Numbered from the stretch's first letter, positions 1 to 8,708 are shown. The stretch is 64,000 nt of DNA from RYN-230 sp963760405 (GCA_963760405.1 CAVXCV010000001.1:124001-188000); one strand, 5' to 3'. The notes: a model not told the origin generated them from the letters alone. Made by a program: numbers and translations.

Positions 1-789
1 GCCCGGATCGCCGCCCGCGGCCGCGGCCACCGCCAGCACGTCCGCCAGGGCCTCGCCCGGCAGCCCCCGGCCGAGGTCGAAGCGGGGCAGGTCACCGGGC
101 AGCACCCAGACCAGCGGGCGGAGCCCCGAGCCGTGCGCGGCCGCCAGCAGGTCCTCGGCCACCGCCCCCTCGGACAGGTCGAGCACGGTGACCTCGCCGC
201 CCGCGGCCAGCCGCAGCCCAGCGACCACAGTGATCATCGCCGACCAGCCCGCCAGCGTCCCGCCCGCCACGTCCACCCGGTCGATCTCGGCGGGCAGCGC
301 CACCCCGTACCACTGCAGCTGCCCGCGGAACGCCCGGTGCCGCGCCTGCCAGTCGCGGTACCGGCGGGCGTGCTCCTCCTGCCAGCTGAACAGCTGGCTC
401 TCCTGCGCTGCCCGCGCCTTGGCCACCCGGCGCTCCTCCGCCGTCAGCCGGCCACGCAGGTCCTGCTGGCCGCGCCACACTCCCCGTCCGCACCGGCCGG
501 CCAGGAAAAGGCCCGCAACGACACCCGCGCCGGTCAGCCAGGGATTGAGCAGTCCGGTGACCCCCAGCGCAATGGCCACCGCAACGAGTGCCATCCCCCC
601 GCCGCAGCCCAGCCGGAGCGGCAGGCTCAGCCGCCGCTCCTCCCGCCGTTGCGCGGCCACCCAGCCGGGATTGAGCTGCTCCTGCCCGGGCGGGATGGGG
701 CGGCGCGGCGGCGGCCCGGGATCGGAGTGCACGAGCGCGTACTCCCAGCCCAGGTAGACCCGGTCGGCCCGGGACACGGGCCCGGTCAT
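1..789 (-). CDS. Membrane protein partner of a VirD4-like protein, 3' end outside the window
   Basis: The reading frame opens at ATG 789 and runs off the left edge without a stop, about 263 residues seen. Two hydrophobic segments lie near residues 65-105. They are followed by a charged, Gln/Arg-rich helical stretch and then an alpha/beta-looking part with VTVLDLSEG, resembling a Rossmann strand and turn. The ATG overlaps the stop of the upstream VirD4-like gene by 4 bases (ATGA), so the two are translationally coupled. I do not recognise a named family with certainty. From memory, similar proteins sit beside conjugative-transfer ATPase-like genes in actinobacteria. Inference: a membrane component of the same transfer-type complex. 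Confidence 0.7.
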   Translation of the reverse strand, partial: MTGPVSRADRVYLGWEYALVHSDPGPPPRRPIPPGQEQLNPGWVAAQRREERRLSLPLRLGCGGGMALVAVAIALGVTGLLNPWLTGAGVVAGLFLAGRCGRGVWRGQQDLRGRLTAEERRVAKARAAQESQLFSWQEEHARRYRDWQARHRAFRGQLQWYGVALPAEIDRVDVAGGTLAGWSAMITVVAGLRLAAGGEVTVLDLSEGAVAEDLLAAAHGSGLRPLVWVLPGDLPRFDLGRGLPGEALADVLAVAAAAGGDPG

Positions 790-2581
790 GACCTGGTCCC
801 GGGCGCGGATCCGGCCATGAGCGTGCCGGGGCCGGTGACCGCCGGACCAGCGGGTGCGGGCCGGGCGACGCCGCGGTAGCCCGGGACGAACCGGCACGAC
901 GGCAGCACCTGCCGGGGCGGCCCGCTTAGCACCACGGCGAGCTGGTCACGGTCGGGCGCGCCTGGTGGCAGCTCCAGGCCGGGCGGCAACGCGGCGGCCC
1001 GGGCCGGATCCTGGGGCCCGGCGAGGACCAGCACGTCCGCCAGCCCGGCCAGCTCATCGGCTGCGGCAGCGGACGTGGACCAGGTGCTGAGCACGGAAGC
1101 CAGCCCGGCCTGCCTGCCGGTGCTGATCATGTCGCGCAGCACCGGGCCGGCGACCAGCTCGCCCGGGCCGAACCAGGCCAGCCCGTCGCCGCTGAGGCCG
1201 AGCCGGACCGCGCGGGCGAACACCGCCGTGGTGTCCAGTGCGACCAGGTTAGCGATCATCTGGGCGGGCCGCCCGTACTGGGCGTGATCGAGCGGGAAGA
1301 GCACCACCGCGCGTTCCCGGACCGCGTCGCCCAGGCTGATCCGCCCCCCGGGCCGGCCGGGGTGCTCAGCCCGTCCACCGGGCGCAGCCACTGGCCGAGC
1401 GGGGAGGCGCGCAGCCCGGCCAGCTCCCCGGCCAGGAACGCGGCGGTGGCCGGGTCCGCGTCCAGCAGGCTCGCTGAGGCCCAGACCCGCTCGGCCAGCG
1501 GCCTGCGCTGCGGATGGTACGGCGGTACCCGGGCCAGCCGGGCCCGCAGCTCGGCCGGGCTGAGCAGGCGGACCACGTCGTCCAGCACCGGGACCCGCGG
1601 ATCCCCCGGTGCCGCCGCCGCCACGGCGAAGAGGTCGTTGAGGTAACCCTGGCAGGTGCGCCGGGCATGGTCGGTGACGGCGGCCCAGTCGATCATCCCC
1701 ATCACGAGCATGGCCTTGCGGGCCGGATCACCGCCACGCAGTGGCTCGTAACAGCCCGGCCCAGCCGGACCGAACACGCGCAGCGGCGCGTCCGCGTCCG
1801 CGCACACGGCCGCCAGGGCAGCGGCCAGGCCGTCCTGGCCAGCCAGGTCCACCACGATCACCGGCTTGCGGCGGCGGATCGCCGCGTGCGCGAACTGGAA
1901 GCTGGCCGCGCCGACGAGCGCGGGTTCCGTCCCGGTGCAGAGCACCCCGCCCTCCGCCGCGGACCACGGCACCTCGGCGGGCAGCCCGGTCGGCCAGTCC
2001 ACGCCGAGCCAGGTCCCGGCCCGGCCGGCCACCCCGCCCGCGGCGATGCGCCGCGCGGTGAACTGGCGCCGGACCGCCACGATCAGTCCCGGGCGCGCCG
2101 CCGGGAAGTCCCGCTCGCCCGCGTGCAGCCAGCGCAGCCACCAGGCCAGCCAGGCCTCACCCGCAGCCAGGACCAGCGCCAGCGGGGCCTGCCGGGGTAG
2201 CCAGCGCCCGCTGCCCGCGAAGGCCCGGCCAAGGTGGAACAGCCGGCCGGGATGCGCGCCCACGCCCCCCAGGTAGCCAAGCACCTGCCGGGGGCCCTCG
2301 GCCAGGCCCGCCAGGGCCGTCCCCGGGCCGATGGCGAGCGTCCAGATCAGGCCAGCCGCCACCGGGACGGCCAGCCACAGCGGCCGCCACCTGGTCCCCC
2401 GGCTGATCAGCTCGAACGCGGCCGCCAGCACCAGGGCGAGCTGCGCGAGCAATAAATGCGCGAGGATCCCCAGCAGGGCCAGGGCAGCCACGATCTCACC
2501 GCGTCGTGGGGTGTCCCTCGGAATGAGGTAGCGGGCTCGCCGCGGCTCGCGCTCCGCCGCATCCGTCGCAGAGGCAGGCAT
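786..2581 (-). pseudogene. VirD4/TraG-like coupling-protein homologue, broken by one frameshift
   Basis: Two overlapping frames form one protein of about 598 residues. The first frame runs from ATG 2581 to beyond LGQWLRPVDGL; the second continues with ISLGDAVRERAVVLFPLD to the stop at 786. They join at a run of six C on the + strand (1344-1349), where one base is missing. The protein has two or three N-terminal membrane helices (about 27-60, 69-95, 132-152). A cytoplasmic part follows, with CYEPLRGGDPA and a terminal LRDMISTGRQAGLASVLST segment typical of VirD4/TraD ATPases. The Walker A region reads GTEPALVGAAS without GKT, so ATP hydrolysis is doubtful. Deletion, sequencing error or -1 slippage on the G run cannot be told apart here. 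Confidence 0.65.
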
Positions 2582-2587
2582 CTCCGG

Positions 2588-3397
2588 TCAAGGTTCCCAG
2601 TCCTCCAAGGCGTGTGTCCAGGCACCGGGCAGACCAGCCGAGCCCACCTCGGGCCGGGGGAGGCCCGGTGACTCGATCACGAGCCGGAACAGGTCAGGCC
2701 GGAGCACGGTCACGGACAGCCCGATCACGCCGGGGTGGGCCGGGTCCTCGTACCGCACGGTGATGGTGGCGGCGGGCTCCGCGGCGCTGAGCCGCAGGCT
2801 GCGCGCCACCGACGGCGCAGGGGGCTGCATGTCCACCTGGAACGCGTAGGGGCGGCCATGGGGCGCGCCCGGCCCGGTCGGCGAGGCGGCGGCGAAGTCG
2901 CTGGCCAGCCGCTCCATGCTGGCGGGCAGGTAGCTGGCGGAATAGGCGGCAGGCTCGCCGCCGACCGTCCACAGGCAGCGGATGGTGAGCAGCGCCTCGC
3001 CCGGGGCGGCGCCCAGCGCCCGGGCCACGTCTTCCGGGGCGCGCCGTTTCGACAGGGTCCGGCTCTTGCAGGCCAGCTCGCCACCCATCGGATCCACGTG
3101 CGTGGCCAGGCCGGGCACGCCCTCCAGGGTCAGCCGGTACTCGGCTGGGCTGGCCCGGAACACCTGCCCGTCCGGTAGCCGGGTCAGCAGGTGCCGGTCA
3201 GCCAGCAGGTCGATCGCCGCGTCGATCTGCGCGGTGGTGACGTTATAGCGGCGGGCGAGCGCGGTGTGCCGCGGCAGCCGCCAGCCGGGCTCGTGGTGCA
3301 GCAACGCCGCCGCCATCCGGTCCGCGAGCACGCTGGTGGAAAAAGGGCGGCCCGGAGAGAGCCCCGGACCCTCTCTTTGTCCGCGCAGTTCGGTCAT
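2588..3397 (-). CDS. GntR-family (HutC/UTRA) transcriptional regulator
   Basis: The 269-residue protein has an N-terminal winged helix-turn-helix (about residues 20-85, with LPRHTALARRYNVTTAQID). A C-terminal UTRA-like ligand domain follows from about 105, including the GEALLTIRCLWTVGGEPAAYSASYLP stretch split over two strands. It lies 6 bases before the VirD4-like gene on the same strand and so heads that operon. GntR regulators of this type control transfer genes in several actinomycete integrative elements (established for KorSA-like proteins); the role here is inferred from position. The first 20 residues are poorly conserved in character, so an internal start is possible. Confidence 0.85.
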   Translation of the reverse strand: MTELRGQREGPGLSPGRPFSTSVLADRMAAALLHHEPGWRLPRHTALARRYNVTTAQIDAAIDLLADRHLLTRLPDGQVFRASPAEYRLTLEGVPGLATHVDPMGGELACKSRTLSKRRAPEDVARALGAAPGEALLTIRCLWTVGGEPAAYSASYLPASMERLASDFAAASPTGPGAPHGRPYAFQVDMQPPAPSVARSLRLSAAEPAATITVRYEDPAHPGVIGLSVTVLRPDLFRLVIESPGLPRPEVGSAGLPGAWTHALEDWEP

Positions 3398-3598
3398 TCC
3401 GCATGTCGCCTGGACGGATCAGCGTGAACCGACACTCTGCGCCCGCCCTCATCGCCGCGAAGCCGGCCAGGCAGCGTGGTCCACCTGGCCCAGACCATTG
3501 ATAGGGCCCGAATGCGACGCTCAGGTGAACGAGAAAAGACGAGAACCGTGACAAGAAGATGAACAAGGCGGGAAGTGGCCAGGCGACTGCGGCGTGAC

Positions 3599-3630
3599 TG
3601 AGGGGCAGGTGATCACTCACCTGCCCCTCA
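3599..3630 (-). terminator. Hairpin terminator of the sulfurtransferase operon
   Basis: A perfect 14-bp inverted repeat (3599-3612 with 3617-3630, arm TGAGGGGCAGGTGA) encloses a 4-base loop. It lies 36 bases beyond the stop of the last gene of the minus-strand sulfurtransferase operon. No U tract follows, which is common in high-GC actinobacteria. Confidence 0.75.
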
Positions 3631-3665
3631 GCACCCATGGCCCGGCGGGCCTTAAGGCAGCCCGG

Positions 3666-4001
3666 TCAGACGCTGACCTCGACCGCGGCGATCCGGCCGC
3701 GCTCCGCGGTCACCGGCCGGTCGGTGTTCACCCCGCCGGGGGCGAGCACCCGGACCGTCCAGCTACCCGGGGCGGCGAAGAACCGGAACCCGCCGTCCGC
3801 GCCGAGCGGAACCTCGGCGACGAACTCCCCGCCGTCGTTGAGCAGCCGGGCGTACCCGGTCTGCACGGCAGCGCCGCTGCGGGTAACCCGGCCCTCGACG
3901 ATGGCCTGATCGCCCACGTCCACCGGTGCCGCGGCACCGCCCGCGGGCGCGCCGCAGCCGCCCGTGCTGGCCTGACTCGTGCTGGCCTGACCTGCGGTCA
4001 C
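3666..4001 (-). CDS. sseC: DUF1416 protein, SseC-like
   Basis: A 111-residue protein whose C-terminal 85 residues (VDVGDQAIVEGRVTRSG onward) look like a carboxypeptidase-regulatory-type beta sandwich, as in DUF1416. In mycobacteria the homologue sseC directly follows the thiosulfate sulfurtransferase gene cysA2, and the same order is seen here. The ATG at 4001 overlaps the sulfurtransferase stop by 4 bases. The first 25 residues are Ser/Ala/Gly-rich low complexity. Its biochemical role is not known; sulfur metabolism is inferred from the operon. Confidence 0.85.
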   Translation of the reverse strand: MTAGQASTSQASTGGCGAPAGGAAAPVDVGDQAIVEGRVTRSGAAVQTGYARLLNDGGEFVAEVPLGADGGFRFFAAPGSWTVRVLAPGGVNTDRPVTAERGRIAAVEVSV

Positions 4002-4840
4002 TTGCCGTCACCGACCTCGATCGGCACGCCGACCAGGGAGCCGTACTCGGTCCATGAGCCGTCGTAGTTCTTCACGTTCGGCTGGTCGAGCAGCTCGTGC
4101 AGGACGAACCAGGTGTGCGCGGACCGCTCGCCGATCCGGCAGTAGGCGATGGTGTCCTTGCTGAAGTCCACCCCGGCCTCGTCACCGTACAGGGCGCGCA
4201 GCTGGTCGTCGGACTTGAACGTGCCGTCATCGTTGGCCGCCTTGGACCAGGGCACGTTCTTGGCGGTCGGGATGTGGCCGCCCCGCTGGGCCTGCTCCTG
4301 CGGCAGGTGCGCCGGGGCGAGCAGCCGCCCGGCGAACTCGTCCGGCGACCGCACATCGACCAGGTTGTCCTGGCCAATCGCGGCGATTACCTCGTCCCGG
4401 AAGGCCCGGATCGCAAGGTCCTGCTCGGTCGCCGTGTAGCTGGTGGCCGGCCGCTCGGGCACATCCTTGACCAGCTCGCGGCCGTCGAGCTCCCACTTCT
4501 TCCGGCCACCATCGAGCAGCTTCACGTTCTGGTGCCCGTACAGCCGGAAGTACCAGTAGGCGTACGCGGCGAACCAGTTGTTGTTCCCGCCGTACAGGAT
4601 GACCGTGTCGTCGTTGGAAATCCCGCGGGAGGACAGCAGGGTCTCGAAGCCGTGCCGGTCCACGAAGTCCCGGCGGACCGGGTCCTGCAGGTCCTTCTTC
4701 CAGTCGATCTTGATGGCGCCCGGGATGTGTCCCGTGTCGTAAGCGCTGGTGTCCTCGTCAACCTCCACGATGGCGATGCCATCGTCGTTCTTGTGGGCTT
4801 CCACCCAGTCAGCGTCCACCAGGACGTCTGGACGGCTCAT
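3998..4840 (-). CDS. cysA2: Thiosulfate sulfurtransferase (two rhodanese domains)
   Basis: 280 residues with two rhodanese domains. The N-terminal one (about 5-125) lacks a catalytic Cys (LYGGNNNW at that position). The C-terminal one (about 145-275) carries C234 in AYCRIGERSAHT, the active-site loop that accepts the persulfide. Family knowledge: the enzyme transfers sulfane sulfur from thiosulfate to cyanide or thiol acceptors in the cytosol. It overlaps DUF4395 upstream and DUF1416 downstream by ATGA, giving a tight three-gene operon. Length and motifs are complete. Regulation probably involves the Cys-containing leader ORF at 5414-5590. Confidence 0.95.
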   Translation of the reverse strand: MSRPDVLVDADWVEAHKNDDGIAIVEVDEDTSAYDTGHIPGAIKIDWKKDLQDPVRRDFVDRHGFETLLSSRGISNDDTVILYGGNNNWFAAYAYWYFRLYGHQNVKLLDGGRKKWELDGRELVKDVPERPATSYTATEQDLAIRAFRDEVIAAIGQDNLVDVRSPDEFAGRLLAPAHLPQEQAQRGGHIPTAKNVPWSKAANDDGTFKSDDQLRALYGDEAGVDFSKDTIAYCRIGERSAHTWFVLHELLDQPNVKNYDGSWTEYGSLVGVPIEVGDGK

Positions 4841-5307
4841 GCGGCAACCTCCTTGTCGGCCTCCGGCACGGCCGTCCCCTGGCGGCCGGGCCGGATTCTC
4901 TTGATAAGCACGTACATCTCGCAGCCCAGGCAGAAGCCGAAGGCCGCGTTGAGGAACGCGGCGGCGAGTGCCGCCGCGGCTGCGGCCATGCCGAGCGGCG
5001 CCAGCCCGGCCGCATACCCGATCACCCCGATGACGGAGAAGACCAGGCCCACGCCTTGCGCGAACCGTGGTGGCGGCTCATCTTCCAGCTCGGCCGGTGG
5101 TCCCAGCCGGGGCCGGAGCAGAGCCCGGTAGATAAAGCCATAGGGCGAGAAGCGCAGCCCGGCCACGGCCCCGATAGCGAACACGACCGCCTGGACGGCC
5201 AGCAGCCACCAGCTGCTGGTGATCAGGACGATCACGAGGACGAGAGCGGTCAGCGCCGCGCTGAAGCGCTGGCCGCGCGGATCGACTTTCCGCGGTGCGG
5301 ATGTCAT
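4837..5307 (-). CDS. DUF4395 membrane protein
   Basis: 156 residues starting at MTSAPRKVDPRG, chosen because GGGGAAG precedes ATG 5307 by about 9 bases and the domain begins here; a longer frame reaches 5421. DUF4395 proteins have about four membrane helices, seen here at roughly 18-40, 41-60, 85-105 and 108-130, followed by a conserved FGFCLGCEMY motif. The FCLGC pair of Cys next to the membrane suggests thiol or persulfide chemistry together with the downstream sulfurtransferase, which its stop overlaps. Function is inferred from this constant neighbourhood. Confidence 0.88.
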   Translation of the reverse strand: MTSAPRKVDPRGQRFSAALTALVLVIVLITSSWWLLAVQAVVFAIGAVAGLRFSPYGFIYRALLRPRLGPPAELEDEPPPRFAQGVGLVFSVIGVIGYAAGLAPLGMAAAAAALAAAFLNAAFGFCLGCEMYVLIKRIRPGRQGTAVPEADKEVAA

Positions 5308-5413
5308 GGAGTGTGCTTCCCCTTTCACGGGATCGTGGCCAGGCTGGTCCGCGTACACGGCTGCCTGCCACCCCGCCGGGACACTCCCCGGCCAACGCGC
5401 AGCTGCGCTGGGC

Positions 5414-5590
5414 TCAGGCACGCACCCGCAGGCGCGGCGTGCCCGGACACAACGTGGCCGCGATGTGGCAGTAGTCCACCACGCGGCGCCGGGTCAGCAG
5501 CGGCCGCGACGGGCGGCCGCCAGCCCAGTGATCCGGGACAGCCAGGGATAGCACGTCCCCGATGGTATGCGCCCGCGGCCCCGCTGTCAC
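5414..5590 (-). promoter_or_regulatory. Probable Cys-responsive leader peptide ORF of the sulfurtransferase operon
   Basis: A small frame with high GC3 ends 106 bases before the DUF4395 start. Its C-terminal part reads LLTRRRVVDYCHIAATLCPG, which closely matches the short sulfur-operon leader peptides of actinobacteria (basic RRR, then two Cys near the end). In mycobacteria such Cys-containing leader ORFs upstream of cysA2 act as cysteine-sensing attenuators (established there). The start is uncertain: GTG 5590 has GGGAA too close to it, and internal GTGs at 5482 and 5479 are alternatives. A GC-rich stem (5500-5507 with 5513-5520) inside the ORF could be part of the attenuator. A -10-like AT-rich patch lies at about 5600-5615. 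Confidence 0.6.
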
Positions 5591-5619
5591 TTCCCACCAA
5601 GTCGATAGGATATTACCGC

Positions 5620-6153
5620 TCACCGCACGGAGCCAAGCGCCTGGAGGACCTCGGCCTTGGGCATCAGCCCAGTTCCGCGCCGGGCCACCCGGCCGGCCGG
5701 GTCGAGCACGAACACGGTGGGCGTGCGCCGTACGTCCAGCAGCCGGACCAGGTCCAGCCGCTCGGTGGCATCGACTTCGATGTGCGCGACGCCGTCGGCG
5801 CCGCTGGCCACCTCGTCCAGGATCCGCCGGGTGGCCCGGCAGGGAGCGCACATCGGCGAGGAGAACTGCAGCAGCGTGGCCTGGCGGCCCAGCGGCCCGC
5901 CCAGCTGCGCCGCGGTCAGCTCCGGCCCCGCACCCGGCTGGCCTGCAGGTTCCCGCCCGGCGGCCTCCGGTCCGGCCGCTTCCGGTCGCACCATCTGGCG
6001 CAGCTTCCCGTCCCGGCGCCGCCGGGACAGGCCGAACGCCGTGGTCGCGGCCAGCACGACCACGCACGCAATGATTCCGCCCAGCACGAGGGCTATAGCG
6101 TGCCTGCTAACCGGCGCATTCCCGGCCGCGGGCCGTGGCCCCGTGCCGCCCAT
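5620..6153 (-). CDS. Membrane-anchored thioredoxin-fold protein
   Basis: 177 residues from MGGTGPRPAAGN, chosen because the longer frame (to 6345) overlaps the anti-sigma gene. One N-terminal helix (VSRHAIALVLGGIIACVVVL) anchors it. The C-terminal 110 residues form a thioredoxin fold with the redox motif CAPC in SSPMCAPCRAT and the cis-Pro segment RRTPTVFVLD. This resembles TlpA/ResA-type or MauE-linked thioredoxins that act outside the membrane. It lies 15 bases after the anti-sigma gene on the same strand and just before the sulfur leader ORF, so it may serve thiol homeostasis together with the sigma regulon. Confidence 0.85.
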   Translation of the reverse strand: MGGTGPRPAAGNAPVSRHAIALVLGGIIACVVVLAATTAFGLSRRRRDGKLRQMVRPEAAGPEAAGREPAGQPGAGPELTAAQLGGPLGRQATLLQFSSPMCAPCRATRRILDEVASGADGVAHIEVDATERLDLVRLLDVRRTPTVFVLDPAGRVARRGTGLMPKAEVLQALGSVR

Positions 6154-6167
6154 TCCCGCGGGGCAAC

Positions 6168-6878
6168 CTAGGTCTTCGGCAGCGTGACGAGGACCTTGCC
6201 GCCCGCGGTGATCTCGAAGCTGCGCACGCTGTCCAGGGTCACCGCGGACGACCCGGGGTACCAGGCGGTGCCCTCGTCGTAGCTGGCCGTCCAGCCGCCG
6301 ACGACCGTCGTGTGCCCAGTGACGTCGGTGACCTCGAGCTCGCACCGGATTCCGGTGGGCACACCCGTGACCCGGGTGTCCAGCTCCGTGCCCCAGTTGG
6401 CCCGCGCGTACCGGATGGTCGCGGCCACATTCGTCACCGGGTTGCTGGCCGAGGTGGAGTCCCAGTCCACGGCCGCGACCGGCGGCCCCACCCCGGGCGA
6501 GCCGGTGCCATGCAGCGCGCCCCAGCCCACGGCCCCGCCGGCCGCAGCCACCACGATGACCGCCGCGGCCGCGGCCAGGCCGCGCCAGCGGCGGAACCGG
6601 CGCACGTTGGAGGTGCGGTCCAGCAGCGACTGCAGCATCCGGTCGTCCGCCAGGTCAGCGTCGGCCGCCAGATTCCCGGCGGCCAGCTGCTGCGCCTCGC
6701 TGACCGGGACCCGGCGCAGCAGCGCGGGCAGGCCGGCCAGGCTGGCGAGTTCCTCGCGGCAGTCCGGGCAGGTGTTCAGGTGCTGGTCCACCACGGTCCG
6801 CTCGGCGGGATCGATGGCCCCGAGGACGTAGACGCCGAGCGCATGCCGGATGTCACGGCAGTCCGCTGAGCCGGTCAT
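6168..6878 (-). CDS. Membrane-bound zinc-finger anti-sigma factor
   Basis: 236 residues. The cytosolic N-terminus carries the zinc-binding anti-sigma motif HLNTCPDC plus an upstream Cys (C7). One membrane helix lies at about 98-122 (LAAAAAVIVVAAAGGAVGW). A C-terminal extracytoplasmic part (VAAVDWDST onward) looks like a small beta-rich sensor domain. The start overlaps the sigma gene stop by ATGA, the usual arrangement of an ECF sigma factor and its cognate inhibitor. Family knowledge: it binds the sigma factor until an external or redox signal releases it. Confidence 0.9.
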   Translation of the reverse strand: MTGSADCRDIRHALGVYVLGAIDPAERTVVDQHLNTCPDCREELASLAGLPALLRRVPVSEAQQLAAGNLAADADLADDRMLQSLLDRTSNVRRFRRWRGLAAAAAVIVVAAAGGAVGWGALHGTGSPGVGPPVAAVDWDSTSASNPVTNVAATIRYARANWGTELDTRVTGVPTGIRCELEVTDVTGHTTVVGGWTASYDEGTAWYPGSSAVTLDSVRSFEITAGGKVLVTLPKT

Positions 6879-7420
6879 GGCGCGAGCCCCCGTTCCTCGA
6901 GCGCCAGTTTGAGCGCTTTGAGCGCGTAGAACGTCCGTGATTTCACTGTCCCGCCCGGGATGCCGAGTTCCATGGCGGCCTCGGCCACTGACCGGCCGAG
7001 GTAGTACGTCTGCACCAGCACCTGCCGGTGCTCTGGCCGCAGGTCATGCAGGGCATCGGCCACTGCCCACGATTCGAGCACGCGATCCGCCTCGTCGGCA
7101 ACGGGTATCAGTTCAAGTGCTGCCTCCCCGACCTCGTGCGGCCGGGCGTTCCGGGCCCGGTGCGAGTCCACTGCGAGGTTTCTCGCCACGGCAAAGAGCC
7201 ACGGCCGAGCTGGTCGCTCCGCAATCGCCTCAGGATGCAGCCAGGCCCGCAGCAGAGTCTCCTGCACGATGTCCTCGGCCCGCTGCCGGTCACCGCTGGT
7301 CAGCCTGAGGGCGTAACGAAGCAGCGGGGCCGCGTGCTCGGCATAGAGCGCGCGGACCAGCTCCTCGTCACAGGCCTGGCCTTTAGGCTCCCGCCCCTGG
7401 GTGCCCCGGTGGTGTGCCAC
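6875..7420 (-). CDS. ECF sigma factor (SigL-like)
   Basis: 181 residues with sigma region 2 (YALRLTSGDRQRAEDIVQETLLRAW, core DIVQET) and region 4 (VLVQTYYLGRSVAEAAMELGIPGGTVKSRTFYAL, helix-turn-helix). Regions 1 and 3 are missing, as in ECF sigma factors. GIPGGTVKSR is the conserved recognition helix. The gene heads a minus-strand unit with its anti-sigma factor and a thioredoxin-like gene. It is similar in character to mycobacterial SigL, whose anti-sigma RslA is a zinc-finger membrane protein; exact orthology is inferred. Confidence 0.92.
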   Translation of the reverse strand: MAHHRGTQGREPKGQACDEELVRALYAEHAAPLLRYALRLTSGDRQRAEDIVQETLLRAWLHPEAIAERPARPWLFAVARNLAVDSHRARNARPHEVGEAALELIPVADEADRVLESWAVADALHDLRPEHRQVLVQTYYLGRSVAEAAMELGIPGGTVKSRTFYALKALKLALEERGLAP

Positions 7421-7507
7421 GTCCTACCTAACGGCTGATCCGGCCCGCCGGTTCAGCCGACTGCCCTGTTGCGCGGATGGTGCCGACATGAACATCCCGC
7501 CCGCAGG

Positions 7508-7777
7508 TCAGCCGCCGGCGAACGGCGGCAGCACCTCGACCACGGCCGCCTCCCCGAGCTGCACGGTCTCCGGGGCGCGGCCGCCGACCGGGGCGCCGTC
7601 AACGAGGAACGAGGACCGGGCGAGCACCGCCTGGAGCGCCTCGCCAGCGCTGCCCTCGGCGCGCGCCGCCAGGGCCGCGCCGAGGGCAGCGGCGAGCGTG
7701 TCAGCGCGGATCGTCTCCTCGGCGACCCCGGCCGCGTGCTTCGCGGCCGCCCAGTAGCGCAACGTCACTGTGGCCAT
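7508..7777 (-). CDS. moaD: MoaD-like sulfur carrier protein
   Basis: 89 residues with a ubiquitin-like beta-grasp profile ending in the diagnostic C-terminal Gly-Gly (VLPPFAGG). MoaD is adenylated by MoeB-type enzymes and thiocarboxylated, then supplies sulfur to form molybdopterin with MoaE. No other cofactor gene is adjacent, though a molybdopterin oxidoreductase lies at 17534. Divergent from glnR across about 110 bases. ThiS-type or other sulfur-carrier roles cannot be excluded. Confidence 0.85.
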   Translation of the reverse strand: MATVTLRYWAAAKHAAGVAEETIRADTLAAALGAALAARAEGSAGEALQAVLARSSFLVDGAPVGGRAPETVQLGEAAVVEVLPPFAGG

Positions 7778-7886
7778 GTCCGCTATTCTCGCTCACATCG
7801 GATCCGGGCAGCGCCGCCCGCGGGTCCTTGTGTGTTTTCATGGGTATTTTCCCGCACAGGAGACCACAGGGTGGAGGTGGCAGCAC

Positions 7887-8708
7887 GTGAGTGATCTGCT
7901 GCTGCTGACCGGTGCCCTGGAACCGGCGCCGGACATCCTGCCGTCACTGGGGCTGCTGCTGCACGCGGTACGGGTGGCGCCCGCTGAGGTGCCGTCCCTG
8001 GCGGATGCCCCGCCCGCCGACGCGGTGCTGGTCGACGCACGGCGTGACCTGGCCCAGGCCCGGAGCCTGTGCCATCTGCTGCGCACGGCGGGAACGGAAG
8101 CCCCGGTGCTGGCCGTGGTGACCGAGGGCGGCCTGGCCGCGGTCACCGCGGAATGGGGCACCGACGATGTGATCTTGCACACAGCGGGCCCGGCTGAGGT
8201 GGAAGCCAGGCTGCGGCTGGCCATCGGCCGCAAGGCGAGCCTGGCCCCGGCCGCACCGGACGAGATCCGGTCCGGCGACCTGGCCATCGACGAGGCCACC
8301 TATACCGCCCGGCTGCGCGGCCGGGCGCTCGACCTCACCTTCAAGGAGTTCGAGCTGCTGAAGTTCCTGGCCCAGCATCCGGGCCGGGTGTTCACCCGGG
8401 CGCACCTGCTGCAGGAAGTCTGGGGCTATGACTACTTCGGCGGCACCCGCACCGTGGACGTGCACGTCCGGCGGCTGCGGGCCAAGCTGGGCACCGAGCA
8501 CGAGGTGCTGATCGGGACGGTGCGCAACGTCGGGTACCGCTTCGTCCCGGCCAAGGGCAGCGACGAGGCGCGGGGCGGCCGCCCGGTTCATCCCGGCGGC
8601 GGGCTGCCGGACGCCGAGAACGGGCTGGCCGACGGGCTGCCCCTCACGGCCGGGCTAGCCGAGCCGGGTAGCCAGAAGGAGGCCAGTGCCGCCCCAGCCG
8701 ACCGGTGA
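7887..8708 (+). CDS. glnR: GlnR, global nitrogen-response regulator (OmpR type)
   Basis: 273 residues from GTG 7887, with GGAGG at 7873-7877 (spacing 9). The protein opens with SDLLLLTGALEPAPD, as in Streptomyces GlnR, so the longer frame from 7770 is not used. An atypical receiver domain (1-120) contains D50 in VLVDARRD, matching the phosphorylation-independent GlnR receiver. The winged-helix domain follows (DLTFKEFELLKFLAQHPGR, then EVWGYDYFGGTRTVDVHVRR). GlnR controls ammonium assimilation and nitrate/nitrite genes in actinobacteria. The downstream mshD start overlaps its end by 23 bases; this glnR-mshD pairing is characteristic. Confidence 0.95.
   Translation: MSDLLLLTGALEPAPDILPSLGLLLHAVRVAPAEVPSLADAPPADAVLVDARRDLAQARSLCHLLRTAGTEAPVLAVVTEGGLAAVTAEWGTDDVILHTAGPAEVEARLRLAIGRKASLAPAAPDEIRSGDLAIDEATYTARLRGRALDLTFKEFELLKFLAQHPGRVFTRAHLLQEVWGYDYFGGTRTVDVHVRRLRAKLGTEHEVLIGTVRNVGYRFVPAKGSDEARGGRPVHPGGGLPDAENGLADGLPLTAGLAEPGSQKEASAAPADR

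Noticed and set aside
133..879. Long + strand frame over the left-edge region
   Set aside because: It is antisense to the minus-strand membrane gene, whose frame shows helices, a normal start and ATGA coupling.
4097..5131. 344-codon + strand frame across the sulfurtransferase operon
   Set aside because: Antisense shadow created by high GC; the minus strand has clear rhodanese and DUF4395 proteins.
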